Of a stretch of DNA of 64,000 nucleotides, positions 22,201 through 35,679 are shown piece by piece (within the stretch, counting starts at the first letter, position 1; every line of letters begins with the position of its first letter). The position numbers and the translations under genes are program-made. The DNA lies in the NCBI RefSeq assembly GCF_947623445.1, contig NC_135244.1, positions 4,092,001-4,156,000 of the forward strand. Direction: 5' to 3'. This DNA comes from Clavelina lepadiformis. Its lineage: Eukaryota; Chordata; Ascidiacea; Aplousobranchia; Clavelinidae. The notes beneath the pieces are model-generated. The model was not told the DNA's origin, ran no database searches, and saw nothing but the letters and a program-made list of their open reading frames with translations.

Positions 22201-25200
22201 CCAAGTCGATCGTGTGCTTTAACAGGTTAACAGCGGACTTAGCAAGGCAACAAGAACCAGAAAGAGTCATTAATTACAGGTGATTTTTTATTTTACAAAA
22301 GCATATATTTTATCAATTTGTTTTCGTCTTTTTAGTCATTTTAACATGTTACAAATTTATTATTATTTGTTTATTTTTAGTGATTCAAAACTCACAAGCT
22401 TACTCGAGAACATTTTGGGTGGAAACTGCAAAACTCGAGTCATCTGTTGCCTACCGCCATCCAATAACAAACCGGAGGCTATGGATTCTGTTTTAACTGG
22501 CTGTGGTCTCCTGTCACAAGTGAAAAATTATCCAATCATAAATGACTGCCTTGCTCAGGTAGATTTAGTTTCAAAATCCAGAATGTTTATCAACCATTTT
22601 AAAGTTATTTAATCATCAATGATGTTTAATCTTTAAAGTCTTTGCTCTTTTATTGACATTAATTGTTTCAGCTATTAATGTAGAGCGTTAACTTATTAAG
22701 TCAAGAATGTCATTTATAACCATATTGCACACTCTCAATTTAATTATTCTTTTTGAATCACAGGACTTAGTAACGCAATATCGAACTCGATTGGATACGA
22801 CCTTGCAACTTGGAGGAGTGGATGCTGGTGCAGGAGCAGGATTAATGTCTAGACCGGAGTTGCAAGATCAGTTGATGAAAGTTACAAGTGACAATGTAGG
22901 TTTAATTGAAAAGTAAATTTACTATTTTAAGTAAATTTTTGCAAAGAGGTTTGAATCTTAGCCGAACCTTGTAATATTTAAATACCTCTGCAGTAAAACT
23001 AATTTTGCATTCTGCGTCGGTATTTGTTTAAAATGTATCCACAAATGTAAGCTAACTTGTTTAACAGACACAACTTCGGGAGAGAAGCGATCGTTTGTTT
23101 CAGCGACTTGAACAAATTCAAGACAAAATGACTGAACTAGCAAAATCTAAATCTGAAGTCTCAACAAAACTGATTGCAAGTGAAGAGGAAAAACTGAAAG
23201 TGATTTTTTTTCTTTGCTTTACAGGAGTGATATGTTTGTTATCATGGTTCTGCAGCAGCCCAGTTACTTTAGGATGCTTAAAATGTTCTCGATGATATTT
23301 TTTTAAGTTATGTCCAAACTTTGAAACAAATATATATCTGTTTAATTGTCTTATTGGTTATACAAGTGTACTAATCTACTTCAGTTTACAGAAACGTTTT
23401 TTCTAAAATTTTCCAAAGGTTTCAAAAGGCTTAGTTGAGCTGCAGCTTGAAAACAATCGCTTGACAGAGGAATATGAATCTGAGAACTTTGAACTTAAGA
23501 ACAAGGTAATAATAATAATAATAAGCATTTCTATAGCGCTCAATACCCGATTAAAAACCGCTCAAAGGCGTTTTACAGAAAAACAGATAAAACGATCGGT
23601 AACATACAAAATACAAAAGATTAAACAGAGCAAAACGTAATCGGCAACTACCTCTGTGCAGTTGCAGTTAAAACCCCTTGCCAGACATTACCTCAATATT
23701 TCGGCCATTTTGAAAGGTTATTATTTTATCGAGTTTGTTGCCACTGTGATCATTAACTGCGCATTACAGCAAATGCATCAAACGTTTATGTGCTGTCACT
23801 ATTTTCACAGTTATTGATGCTTGAAAATCAACTCGTTGAGTTCGAGCTTGAAAAGAATAAATTTGCTCGGAGTCACGATCTCTCTGCTGAGCACACGAAG
23901 CACCTCGAAGAAAATCGAAAGCAGCTTGCGGATGAGTTTGTGGAGTTGAAGAAAAAATCTCTGGCACAGGAGAAAGATCTAGAAAGCCAGGTTTCGTATC
24001 TAACACTTGCATATTACTAAGATTTTATACGTAAATATGAGGGGGATTTTTTTACCTAAACATGGACAACTTGTGCCAATTTCCGACCTAAAAACTTGCT
24101 TCATCTCCCTAAAAGCATCAAAAATGCGATGAAGTCAACATTTTTTGTAAACTTTTGGGCTTGTTCAACTAGGAAGCTACAAATTTTATACTATTCATGA
24201 AAACTTGACGCATAGAAGTATATTTCTTTTGAAAAGACACATTTTAAATTTTGTGATCAAGTAGGATCAAGTTAGTACCGTACTGTACTGACAAACTTGA
24301 ATGAACAAAGTACTGTAATGACAAACCTGATTCTTTAATGCCAAATTATTATCGGTTAAATTTGTTATTTTTTCTACTGTTCTGTGTTTAAATACCTCCA
24401 ATGGTAAGGGGTTCACCGAGAACTAGACCTATTTATGCGTTAAATATACTTTCCATTAGAGTTTTTAACCCGATTTTTTCGGTAACCTTAGGTCAAGAAA
24501 AATGAAGATTTGCGAACAGAGCTGGCGCGGCTTATTGAGACCGAGGCGGCTTTGCTTGATCTACGTGACAACGTTGAAAGGCGGCGCCAGGCACACGATG
24601 ACGCCACAAAGGAATTACAGCGTGCCCGAGAAGTCTTACGTGACGTAAATCTGACGTCATCACTCTCTGCGGACGATCCGATTGAAAAACTGAAAGCGAG
24701 ACGTGTTGAACTGCATCGAGAAATGTGGGATAAAACGGTCGGTTTAGTGGCTTATGGACTTTGATAATGTGATTAGTTAAATGCTGTGTTTTGTGCATTT
24801 CCTAATTAATTCGGTTTGGCCCAAAACACTTACAATTTAGCTCATATCTATTCGAAAATATTTTTTTTGCTTGCAAGTACGTTGTATAAGAAATTCGCTA
24901 AGAAATCTTTTTGTACTAATTGTTAATAACATCTTCACAAACTTTGTAACTTCAGTCTCCGCGTGGCACACCGAGAGGCGGCAAGGACGGTGTTGTGGCT
25001 CGCATGAGGCAAGCCTACGATGAACAGACCGCTAGACTCGAGGAGAGACTACAAGAATTGAAGACCCAGCTTGCGACAGCATACGCCGGCATTCAAGCTG
25101 CGAATAAAAAATCAGCCGAACAGACCACGGTAACCCTGTTACTATATGCTAGAATACTGTTTGTATGTTTTTTTTTGCTCTGCTAACTTGCTATGAAGAA

Positions 25201-27630
25201 TCGGCTAGTTGGATTTTTTCGTGATGTTTCTGGTTTGGCATTAATTGTGTATATAATGACATCACACATTTACATAACACTGAAGAAACTTTTGTGAAAT
25301 TATAGTTTATCTTACACATCATTTTAGATGTGTTTTTAGTGATCTTCCTTTTTACCCAGCTCCTCATCTCCAGCAAAGAGGATCAGGAGAAATTATCGGA
25401 GGAAAACTCCCGCCTTCAACAGCAAATCAAGGAAGCAAATGAAGATTATCGGAAGAGGTTGTGGAAATATGTGCAAGATATTGCGGTTGGTGATTTTCTG
25501 GCGCTTGATGCATATATCAGCAACATATCAGACGCTCATTTAGTGATATTTTTTTCTCCAGAATTTTGTTGATAATGGTCCACCGGCAGATGGCACTAAG
25601 CGACCCACAGCAAAACCGAGCACGTACGCCAATAAAGCGATGAAAAATTACACAGATGGAATGATGAAGGTAATAAATATTCAAGAGATATTTTTCCTAC
25701 GCAAAATTTGTTGCGTGAACGGAAATAAATGTGACGTCTAAAGCTGCTAGAATCAAAACTTCCCCATTTGTTTTTATTTTTATAAATCCATTTTATAGTT
25801 TTGTTACGTTATACTTATCTAACATCTACCGTTCTACTCAAACGTGCATTTCTTAAGTATAATTTAATTATTGACGTCACAGGAAATGAAATCAGCGTTC
25901 AGGTCACGTGAAGACCAGCTGAGCAGAGCCGCTCACAATTACAAGAAACAGTCAAAGAAGGTTGCGTCGCGTCACGAGAAACTTCTAATACACTACCGGT
26001 GAATGTGTTTACATGGTGGACAATTCTCTTGAAACTAACTACCCACGTTCAGCGTGTATTATGTTATGGTTACTTTGGGCATTTATCCGATGTCACCCAA
26101 ATCACTTTTCATTTTAGAAAGTACTTTTTAAAGCTGTATTTTACAGAGAAATCAAACCTTTCAAGTTTAACCGGGGAACGATTTTTAAAACCCTTCCTAC
26201 AGTAATTAATTCTGGTTATATCCAATTTTAACTGTTAACTGTATAACTTATACATATTCTACGTGTATACATGTGATTTTCATAAATTCAGCAGCGCGCA
26301 ATTTTTTCGGATTTTATTTATTGTTTATTGTTTTATTCGCACAGTACTTTGGTAAGTCTTTCACAGGCCAAACGTTTATGAGCATACCGACATATTCATT
26401 GCCCACATACGCTTGTGGCATCAAGCCGATAACGTTGTATAACAACGGCAGTGTGCTCACATGGACAGCTAAGATTTAGAAGAACGTGGTTTTAACTGCA
26501 CGGTGTCCCATAAAAAATTATAAATTTGGAAACAATTATCACGAAAATGTAGAACCAAATTTCAAGACGCCCTGTAGTTTAGTGGTGAATTTTCGACCAA
26601 TCCTCACAAAAGCGGTTTCTTTTTAGAGTCCTCAGAGACGAGGTCGAGCTACTTCGGGCTTTAATCCCTTTCAAGCCGAGTCGAAGTTCCGGGGGCGACG
26701 CTCAACTTTATTTACCCCCGATAGACCTGGGTCCTGACCCCTCCGAGATGGGGGTAACGGAGAATGAACTGGCCAGTGAGAACGCGATCGAGCTGAACAA
26801 GCTTCGCGCGATTTTGGCCAAAACCAAAGCGGATTTGTCGGCGACGAAAGCGGAACTGGAAAGACGACGACAAAACGAGAAGTCGATGTGAGTTGAAGTT
26901 ATTTTTGGTGAACTTTGGAGACTGTTCCCCGTTTTTATTTTTTTATTATGTTTTTGTTTTCTAAGTAACCGTCGTCTTGTTAACTGTTGTCGCTTGATAT
27001 TTTAAAACATTTCTACATTCGTTAATATCATTGTTTCTTTGTTTTTTACTTTTTTGTTTATTTTTCTTGTGTTTTGTTTTCCAGAAATCTTCCGCCGTTA
27101 GTACCGTCTAACTACGCGCAACGCGACACATTACTTCGTGCCAGCGACCCTGCATTGCGCAAGCGCGATTACCATGCCAACTCGCAGATGGAGCGCGAAA
27201 GAGCTGAGCTGTTGACAAGGGCAACGGTTGCCGAGCAACAGCTTCGTGAACAGCAAGAATACATCGATACTCATTTAACAAGGTCAGACTGCTTACAGAT
27301 ATAGTTTTAACCTTAACCTTGTCGTAGGCTTTCTTTGAAGCTTAAAAATCTGCTGCATTTTGAACCAAGTTACCCGATACTCTTGTGACCGCCATAAGAG
27401 CGGTGGGTTTTTGGGAAAATGTTTTAACAAGATATTTTGCCTTGGGCTGATTACGGTGACTACTCGGATAAACAATACATCTTGTGCAATCATGATGTCA
27501 CAGGTACAAGCAAGAGATTGTTCGGTTGAGGAAAGTTCTTCATGATAAAGGGATTCGAGTTGACGCGGAACCTCTCAGTCCCGATTTCAGTCCGAGGAGG
27601 AAGATTGGGAAACCGGGTTATAGCTTTTAA
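19272..27630 (+). CDS. CCDC78: CCDC78 homologue with kinesin-like head, 984 aa, 20 exons
   Basis: Exons: 19272-19387, 19831-19952, 20464-20580, 21393-21524, 21636-21743, 21903-22000, 22083-22279, 22381-22558, 22764-22895, 23068-23199, 23419-23505, 23811-23990, 24492-24737, 24956-25129, 25360-25485, 25562-25669, 25883-25998, 26627-26887, 27085-27282, 27504-27630. They total 2955 bases, in frame. Residues ~1-400 form a divergent kinesin motor with a P-loop YGESGSGKS and a signature YSDSKLTSLLENILGG. Switch II reads RLPGAEK instead of DLAGSE, and no NxxSSRSH switch I is seen, so ATPase activity is doubtful. The rest is coiled coil that follows human CCDC78 in several places (VSKGLVELQ, FRSREDQLSRAAHNY, SRHEKLLIHYR). 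CCDC78 acts in centriole amplification at deuterosomes of multiciliated cells. Human CCDC78 lacks a motor head. Confidence 0.85.
23509..23650. repeat. Short interspersed repeat in a CCDC78 intron
   Basis: The intron after exon 11 begins with an AAT microsatellite, then a segment with CATTTCTATAGCGCTCAA and CTCAAAGGCGTTTTACAG. This motif pair is reminiscent of short dispersed repeats seen in many marine invertebrates. Boundaries and class are uncertain. Confidence 0.35.
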
Positions 27631-29862
27631 GTTATGAGCTATTTTTAGTGTAATAATGTTTACAAGACCCCTTTTTGGGCGTTTAATATCCAATCTTTGC
27701 TGTCTTTTTGAGCAAACCGTGAGATAAGCTTTGCATTATGATGTTTTTGCGTTTGTTCAGGTGCACTTAAATAATAATTAATTTATCGAAGTGTTTTTGC
27801 TTAAATGCTTTAGTTTTCCTACTAAAACTTTGCTAAATCCGCGTTTTGATAATGTTTTTCTATTGCATTTTGCTCCATTAGCTTCTTATGCTGTATTGCA
27901 TCCACAAACACTAGAAAAACAAATTGTTTCTTTTTTATAAAAATCTGCATCGTGAAACAATTGTGTTAGAAAGATTTCATACGTTTTTAATTTGTATTTC
28001 GTTCCTGGCAGTTTTCGTGATTTAAATAACATTTGCATCCTGCACTTCCCTTCTTTTACTATTTTTTACGATTTCTGCAGTATATATGTTTTCCTGTATT
28101 TCGTTTTGAATCTTGTAGTTGTAGATTACCTTTTTTACTCTGTGCCTTCCTAATTCATTCCCGCAGCCGTCGTTGTATGTTACCTTAGTCGTATCTGGAC
28201 AAAGTGGACTTTAGTGCCAATGTATGTTTTGTGCCTCTTGCAACATTGCAATATTGTGAAGAATTGCGTAGAGTAGTTTTTCCGATGTAGCCTTCTGTAG
28301 TTGTATTCTTAGTAAATAAAGATATCGTCTTCAACAAACTTGAAAATATATTTAAACACCATTAAAATGCGTGAGACCATGTCCTCGACAAATATGCTCT
28401 CAACATATATACACGGTTACATGCTGGATTTTTTGAGCAAACAATTTTCTGCATTGAGAATACAAGTGGCACGACTGTTACTGTCAAGTAGCATAATTGA
28501 TAGAAAAATCTGAAAAAGTGTTCATAAAATCTGAAGACTAGTCATAGTAAACGAAGAGTTTTATATGCTAGAAATCGGAACCACACCAAAATGGTCATAT
28601 AAAGCGGATTTTACTGTACCATATGCAAAAACTCACTACAAAGCATGAAGCTAGAAAACTAAATCACAGCGATTAATCTTTCAATAAGTCACAATAAAAA
28701 TCCACACATAGCATATACAAGAAATGGAACACAATTAAATTATTAAAAAAACACTAACATTGAAATTGAAAATTACATGTACAAAAAATCAGTTAACTTT
28801 TAAGCAAGAGTGAACACCATTATCTCCAAGACACCAACAATAAAGATTCGATTTCAAAATTTTATGAGAGATAATTGAGCTTCTGCATGACACATAATCT
28901 CAACCTTAACACGCCCATGTTTATAAGCCATTTTATAAATAAACCACATACAAAAGTAATAAAACAGTAAATGTTGAGGTTATTGAAGCGACAAACAAAA
29001 CCACTGAATTAAAAAACTGACTAAAGCCAGCATTTAACTGAAAGTTTGTCATGTAACCTGTTGTAAGCGATAAGCGGTTTTGTTCGATAAAAGGTTGTAG
29101 AAAAAATTTGCATTATATATAATGGTAAATGTCCTCATTCAACTAAAAAGAGAGATTTTGGTTATGTACGTTATTTAATAAGACTTAGTTATTATAAGTT
29201 GCTTTAGAAAATAAACCAAAAAGTGAAGAGATTTTCAAAATTTCACATGATTATAATGTGCACTTGTAACTATATGGATATGTGATACGTGATTCAATAC
29301 AGAGAGTGTATTTTACCCGTTTAGTTATTACTTTAAATAATTACAGTTTCCACTGCATGAGTTAATTTTAAAAACAGATTCAAAAACAGTAAAATCAAAC
29401 ATCATAATAATGGTTCAATTGCAATGGTTAACAACAACTTCCTAATGATGACAGAATATTAGATAAATAATATGCCGTTACATCCAGAAATGCAATTTAC
29501 TGAATGAAAACAATGTGTTATTTTAGTCTGAAAGTCCATGTCATTGTAAAGGCTCATGACTGCTGAAGAATTGACATATTTATTTATTTAATAACCCGCA
29601 AGAACAAGTCAAAGTACATATGTAGGGGACTTTTCTCAGTGAAATTAGTTGCCTGTGATGACATTGCCAGTTAAACACAATGACTTTAGCATCTTAAGAA
29701 GCCTCTAACTCTTGCAGTAACAGAAATATGTGAAATAGAAAAAAACACAGAGAAAAGATAACCATGGTATTTAAGTGTATTTGATTCTTCATGCGAAGAC
29801 CAAAGGTTGTCTTAGCTCCAAAAAGGCTGTTAAATCCTAAAACCAACATTTATCTTGACAAA
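27631..29862. other. 3' UTRs of CCDC78 (+) and the zinc-finger gene (-)
   Basis: No coding exon seen. A polyadenylation signal for CCDC78 is likely at 28315-28320. For the minus-strand zinc-finger gene, TTTATT (AATAAA on the minus strand) lies near 29580. The two genes converge here. Confidence 0.5.
28315..28320 (+). terminator. Likely CCDC78 poly(A) signal
   Basis: AATAAA about 690 bases after the CCDC78 stop codon. It is the clearest canonical hexamer on this strand before the zinc-finger gene. Confidence 0.45.
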
Positions 29863-30678
29863 TCATTTTCTATTTTGTGGGAGCCGACGTTTACGAATAC
29901 GATTAGGGTCATGCATCTGCTTTTTGTGCCTGGTTAGATCAGACGAAGCCACAAATGCTTTGTCACAAATATCACATTTACGATCTTTGATACCCAGGTG
30001 CCGTTTTTGATGTAATATTAAATGATCTTTACTGTGAAATGATTTCTTGCACGTTTCACATGAAAACGCTTGCTCAGCATGCAGAGCCAAATGTCTTATC
30101 AGGCCAGGTTCTATCCGAAAGCGTTTCTCACAAAATTTACATGCAAATGGCCGTTCTCCAGTATGAATTCTTTTATGTTCTTCTAAGGTTTTAGCATACT
30201 TGTAAGGTTTGTTGCAAACATCACATATGAAACGCTTATCATTTGAATGAACATTCATGTGACAGCTTAAACCAGATGAACTCTTGAAACCTTTCTCACA
30301 GATTTGACAAGTATAAGGTTTTTCTCCTGTGTGTGTTCTCATGTGGACTGTTAAATCATAACTGTAGTAAAATGCTCTCTCACATATTTTGCATGAAAAT
30401 TTCGGCTTTTCAGAATGTCTATTCACATGCGAAAGCCAGACATCTTTAGTTTTAAAGGACATTGCACATGTCCCACAGGTGAATTCACGAGTTGTAGCAT
30501 GGGTCTTTTCATGCTGTACAACCTGCTGTTTGTTATGAAAATGCTTGCCACAAATTTTACATGGAAAAGGCTTTAAACCAGTATGGGTTTTTAAGTGCAC
30601 TTTTAAAGAGTTGGGAGAGCTTAGTACCTTCTGACACTTTGGACAAGAAACAGGTTGGGGTTTGTATTTCCCAGGCAT
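29863..30678 (-). CDS. C2H2 zinc-finger protein, nine fingers, 271 aa
   Basis: Probably a nuclear DNA-binding protein. It has nine successive C2H2 fingers and almost nothing else. The first begins CPKCQKVL near residue 10 and the last is CDICDKAF...HKKQMH near the C-terminus. Linkers include classic TGEKP and TGERP. No KRAB, SCAN or BTB domain is present. The ATG at 30678 has an in-frame stop (TGA) seven codons upstream and follows a plausible acceptor (CCTCACAG), so the reading frame sits in one coding exon with perhaps a 5' UTR intron. The C-terminus is basic (RKRRLPQNRK). The specific orthologue is not recognised. Confidence 0.9.
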   Translation of the reverse strand: MPGKYKPQPVSCPKCQKVLSSPNSLKVHLKTHTGLKPFPCKICGKHFHNKQQVVQHEKTHATTREFTCGTCAMSFKTKDVWLSHVNRHSEKPKFSCKICERAFYYSYDLTVHMRTHTGEKPYTCQICEKGFKSSSGLSCHMNVHSNDKRFICDVCNKPYKYAKTLEEHKRIHTGERPFACKFCEKRFRIEPGLIRHLALHAEQAFSCETCKKSFHSKDHLILHQKRHLGIKDRKCDICDKAFVASSDLTRHKKQMHDPNRIRKRRLPQNRK

Positions 30679-32553
30679 GACAGCACGAGAATAACATCAA
30701 CTCTGTGAGGTGAGAAATGTCCTTTCATTCACAAACAGTTACCAGTAGCGTATCTAAGAAAAACGTTATTTGAAAAGTCGAGAAAATAACTTGAAAGTCT
30801 TTTAAAGGTCGCAACACCACAATCTGAACAGATCGAACTCTTCAACTGAACCTACTGCCAAATGTTTACTCTTGTTTATTATTTGGACATGAGATGTCTG
30901 TGACAAAGTGAATTCAAAAAGCATGCGTATTAGCTAAAACCATGGTAAAAAACAACAATTAACAAGATATAAATAATATTATTGTTTCAAAAAGTAAATA
31001 TAACTAAAGAATTAAAGCACTATACACTCCTCAAATATTGTTGGTTGAAACGAGACGTTGATTGAATTTAATTAATTATTTTTAGAAAACTTGAAAAATT
31101 GTCAGAAACACGCAATTTAAAGGGGGAATCCCAATTCAAAAACCTTATCAACAGCCAAGGCCATCTTTCAGTTTCACTTAACACTTTGAAAAAACCATGC
31201 TTTGGTTTCAATAAAGTTTAGACGTGTAGAACACTTTTGTTTTCGGTAGGAATATAAAGTTTTTGTCAGTAATTTACAATGTGTTTGAAAGTGTACTACA
31301 TTGGTTTTGGAGTTCCAAGTGCTATCCCATAAAAGATCTTGATGCTGCATGCTGCATGCTTCGTGTTTCTTGCTTTGAATTAACCTTAAGACACAAAAGA
31401 TAACAAGTTTGCGAAAATTAACATTACAGTCCACCATTAAAAGCCGAGTATTAATAAATAAATTGTGTGCTTAGGATTCTTATGAAAAGGTACTAGACTG
31501 GTTTGAAATATTCAAGTAGATATAGCCTAGTTTAGAAAGTGTGGCAGCAGGACGAGGTTTATTGATATGCACGCCGAAGTTTTCATCTTTACGCTAATTT
31601 ACAACAAATAAACAAAGGAAAACTGTTTGCTTGAACACCAATTTATAATAAATAAACTAAAAAATAAAGCTTTAGTGAACCTCGTTATGCCAAAATTTTC
31701 GTCTTCGCAGTTGCTCTCTTTGAAAATTGCCCTACTTTCCAGTCGGAGAGATATTAAGGTTTTGTAGCAAGTGGAAATTTTGCAATTACCCACTTTGCTA
31801 TATTTTGTAACTTGGTAGCTAATTTTAAAAAGGTTTTTCTCTCAGCACTAGCCTATCATTTATTGGACGGCATTGGCATCTTTCTTTGTATACGCACCAC
31901 TGGAAAGTATGGCAGTTGTTGTAAATGCCAGACAGCCTTGGGCTACAAGTCGCAGTACACACCAGCTGCTTCCTTGCACACCCGAGATCTCACAGAACAG
32001 AAATGCTAAGTCATTAAGTGCGAAATAGCGCAACTAAAGTGCGCCACTAAAGCTCATAAAAAACAGTAATCAGTATTGAGTGCACCTATGCCAAATTCTT
32101 TAATCTGGACCAGCTTAACTTGGCTTTTATAAACTTCTGTTTTTCAAAATTTTGGATTTATTGGCCATGCTAGTTGTTATCAGCAAGATATTACCATTAT
32201 TTTCTTCGTGCTTGTTTTCCCATACAGTAGTGCATGCAAAAATGAAAATGATTGAGGTTTTTCCATGTTTTGTTTTGAGACAAGCCTGTTATTTTTATGA
32301 TATAAGTTCTAGCTTTTAGTGCAGTAAGATCACTAATGTTTTAGCAGATAATAAATTTTTCTACAGGTACTTGCAGAGGTTTTCTAAACATTTTTATTTA
32401 AATCAGTAATAATCTCTCAAGATTTATTCTCTCTCCCACACGAATTCGATTTGTTTTTCAGCTGTAATCTTTAGCTTCGAATTGTTGTATGCTTTTAAGG
32501 TACTGGCAAATAATCTCGTATGACTAGTGTACTTGCTTCAAATTTGTAAAGGA
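30679..32553. other. Intergenic region between divergent zinc-finger and MRPL55 genes
   Basis: No convincing gene. Short frames such as 31174-31437 (-) and 31812-32009 (+) have no recognisable features. The region must contain the promoters of both flanking genes. Confidence 0.4.
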
Positions 32554-33358
32554 ATGCTATTGCGGTCACTGTTACAAGAGACTTTACGACAAAGGCCGTG
32601 TGTTGTAGCTGTCTCAAAAAATGTAGCTTGTCGTGATGCATTTAATGGAAAAACTTTGGCACATCAGTTCCGACACAACTCCCAAAGGTTTGGCATGTGC
32701 TTGTCTGACTAGTCGTAATAATTTAAAAGCAAAAATGTTTTGACTTTGGATTATGTTTCATATCATCAATAGATGTATGTTCGGAAAACAAACACGAACA
32801 ACATACCCACGAATGTACAAAACCAAGCTTTTTCTACAAGATGGAAGCACCATAACCATTCGTACTCGACAACCTAAACAATTCATTCGGGTAAGATTTA
32901 TAACAGCCAGGCTATTATACAACAGACGTCATAGTTTTAAAATAGGTAGAAACAAGATGACAAGCAATTATATATAACTTGTGGTAATAACAGTTAGGAC
33001 AGATGATAAGTAATGCTTAAAAGTTAATGTATGAAACCTGGAAAACTTATTTAGTATTGAGCCAAGTAAATTTATCTGAATGAACAATTTTTAAAATGAG
33101 TGCTACCTAAATAACATTGTGCAAGGCTAAATTTTAGTTTCTTTGTAATATAATCATTTAAATATGACTTTGTTTCTATTTGATATTTTTCCATCTGTTT
33201 TATATTTTTTGTTGTAGATGCCTATAGACATGCCTGCGTTGCCTGAAAATGAACAAAAACGTTTATGGCTAATGCGAAAAGAAACTGTGAGAACAGTAGA
33301 AGACGTTGATGTTGAAGATGATTTTGATGCTTCAGAATATCGAAAATTCATAAAATAA
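32554..33358 (+). CDS. MRPL55: Mitochondrial ribosomal protein L55 (mL55), 130 aa
   Basis: A component of the large mitochondrial ribosomal subunit. Three exons, 32554-32687, 32773-32890 and 33218-33358, total 393 bases in frame; human MRPL55 is close to this length. The conserved core reads YPRMYKTKLFLQDGSTITIR, then RQPKQFIRMPIDMPALPENE, which matches the family's YxRxYP...QDGSTIxIRYREPR...MPIDL region. The N-terminus (MLLRSLLQETLRQRP) is basic and amphipathic, as expected for mitochondrial import. ATG 32554 was chosen because the frame upstream opens without another ATG. Confidence 0.88.
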
Positions 33359-33658
33359 TTTGTCAGTTGCCTAATTGCGTTTGGTTTTACACTACAGTAA
33401 CCAACTTGAGTGCTAAAAGGCTAGTGAAGTGGATGGATTTTTTCTTTTTATTGTGCTATGAATACAATGCCGCATTGTACATTAGTGATGTCATCAGTTC
33501 AATATTTAAAGGTTAAACGGTATAAAAATTACACTACTGCAAAAATAGATTGCACACCAATATCAAAAAACACTGAAAACTGCATAAAATCTATTAATTT
33601 AATCAAAATATAAATTAAGACAGTGATCACAATTTCGAGTGAATTTGCCAAAGTCACT
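33359..33658. other. Convergent 3' ends of MRPL55 and HSDL2 copy A
   Basis: A 300-base spacer with no coding signal, probably shared 3' UTR sequence of two converging genes. Confidence 0.4.
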
Positions 33659-35679
33659 TCACAGCTTAGATTTTGGGATGTTTTGTGTCAGTTTTTCGAG
33701 CTTCATCACCAGGCCCATGTCCCCTTCTATCTTTATCTTCCCCGACATGAAAGCATCAGTTGGGTCCATTTCTCCTTTAAACATTGCAACGAAAGTGTTT
33801 GGTGACATCTTCAAAGTGCAGTCTGCCTTCCCATCTTCTTGCCTAATACTCCCGCTTCCGTTTTTCAAGTCAACCGTCCAAGATTCTGACTTACCACTGG
33901 CTGTAAAAAGATTATGTATAAGATGTATATATAAGGTTATTATAATACTACGTTTTCATAAACCACAAAGTGGATTAAGTACGATTTTTATTTGTTCAGT
34001 TAAGTCACCTGAGAGAGTATATTTGACTACACCCCCAATTTGTGCCACCACTGAAGCACTGAGTGCCTTCCTCATTTCATTAAATATTGCAGACACTTCT
34101 GGATTTCCATTACGTGATGGCTGATCCCGTGATGCATTGTGCTTTTTGCTGGTATTTTCCTGAGGTTCAAAAGACCCATTGTTGTTCACAAAAATATCCA
34201 GACTCAGTTGGTTACCTGCATTCCAATTATAAATGATTGAGATTGAAGCAAAGGTAGTTTAAAGTATTACCACATTTCTTGCTGGTAATTAGCAGCATGT
34301 TCTTACCTGGCACACAAGCGTATTGGTCAAGATCAGTAATACCCTCTTTTGCTAGTACTTCATCATCAATCAAGAAATTCCCAGAGCAAGAGATGCCCTT
34401 CAAAAATACCGCATAAGCTGCATCAGCCATGATGTCTGTTTTTCGGCTATGGGCAGCACTTGAAGAGCCACCTAACATCTCTGTTGCCGCTGTGGCAACC
34501 GCTGTCAAAATAAAAATGTTAATTTCTTAATAACATACATATTTCTGATTAATAACAGTTTTTAATTTCACATGTGCCTATTTAAAACCACTACACACAA
34601 ACCACCACCAGTGGTCATCGCTCCTCATTTAGTTGAACCAATATATACAAACCACTTGGTGAAAATGTTAATCAATTCTTACTTGTCCTGGGCCAGAGTG
34701 CATTAACAGCAATGCCTTGTTCTTCAAACTCTGCAGCCATTCCAAGAACACACAATGACATCCCATATTTGGCAATACTGTACGCTGGAAAAGTTTTGAA
34801 CCATTTTGAAGTTATGGAAGAGATTGGTGGGCTGATGTTCAGTATGTGAGGTTGTCTGTTCCTTCGCTTTGACTTCAATAAGTGAGGAAGGCAGGCCCTT
34901 GAACTTCTCACAAAAAATTATACAACAATGAAGTGTGGATAATGATGTACACAAAATAACAGCAACAGAAATTTGTATGCAACAAGTAATTAAAGAAAGA
35001 ACCACGCTTCCTAGCTTTACCACAAAAATGTCCCCCTTGTATTGACATTGTTCATCAGATCATATTTCTTCATTGTTGTTGCCAGCGTACCGGTCAAACT
35101 GATCGCACTGGCATTGTTCACCAAAATATCAATTCCTCCAAAGGTTCTGACTGCCTCATCCACAGCGGCCTGGACAGATTTTTCATCACGAACGTCAACA
35201 ATGCACGGCAAACACTTGCCTCCAACATCTTCAACTAGACGTCAACCACAGAAGGTAAATTTATGCTTTACAATCCAAAACTGCAGTTGACAGAACAACA
35301 TAATTTTAAAATCCTGCTTTTTATTTACTAAACAGAGAATATTGCAGTATTTCACTGAGCCTACTTTCTTTTGCAGCAGTGTAAATAGTTCCTGGTAATT
35401 TTGGATGGGGTTCAGCCGTCTTAGCAGCAATTACTATGTTTGCCCCGTCCCTGGCTGCCTTTAGTGCAATGCTCTTCCCTATGCCTCTGCTACCACCGGT
35501 TACAAAAAGAGTATATCCAGCTAATTTCCTTAAAACAGGAATTGTTCAGGAAAATTAGGTAATTATTGTTATCAAATTAACTGGTTTTTCGTTGTACAAA
35601 ATATAATAAAATCAATCATCTTTTGTTGGATTTGACACTGCTTGGCGACAAAATTCTGTTCTTACCCAGTATTTTCCAT
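33659..35679 (-). CDS. HSDL2: HSDL2-like SDR-SCP2 protein, copy A, 418 aa
   Basis: Exons on the minus strand: 35679-35666, 35528-35365, 35234-35021, 34903-34683, 34501-34307, 34215-34009, 33900-33659. They total 1257 bases. The N-terminal ~280 residues are a short-chain dehydrogenase with TGGSRGIG at 15-22, NNAS, and Tyr172-x3-Lys176 (AYSIAKYGM). The C-terminal ~90 residues are an SCP2 sterol-carrier domain (ESWTVDLKNGSGSI, FMSGKIKIEGDM). The protein ends in SKL, a textbook peroxisomal PTS1. The length equals human HSDL2 (418). HSDL2 is a peroxisomal NAD(P)-dependent enzyme of lipid metabolism whose substrate is not settled. Copy B lies directly upstream with the same exon plan. Confidence 0.92.

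Noticed and set aside
30679..32553. Possible gene between the zinc-finger gene and MRPL55
   Set aside because: Several short frames occur, but none shows splice-linked continuity or recognisable protein features.
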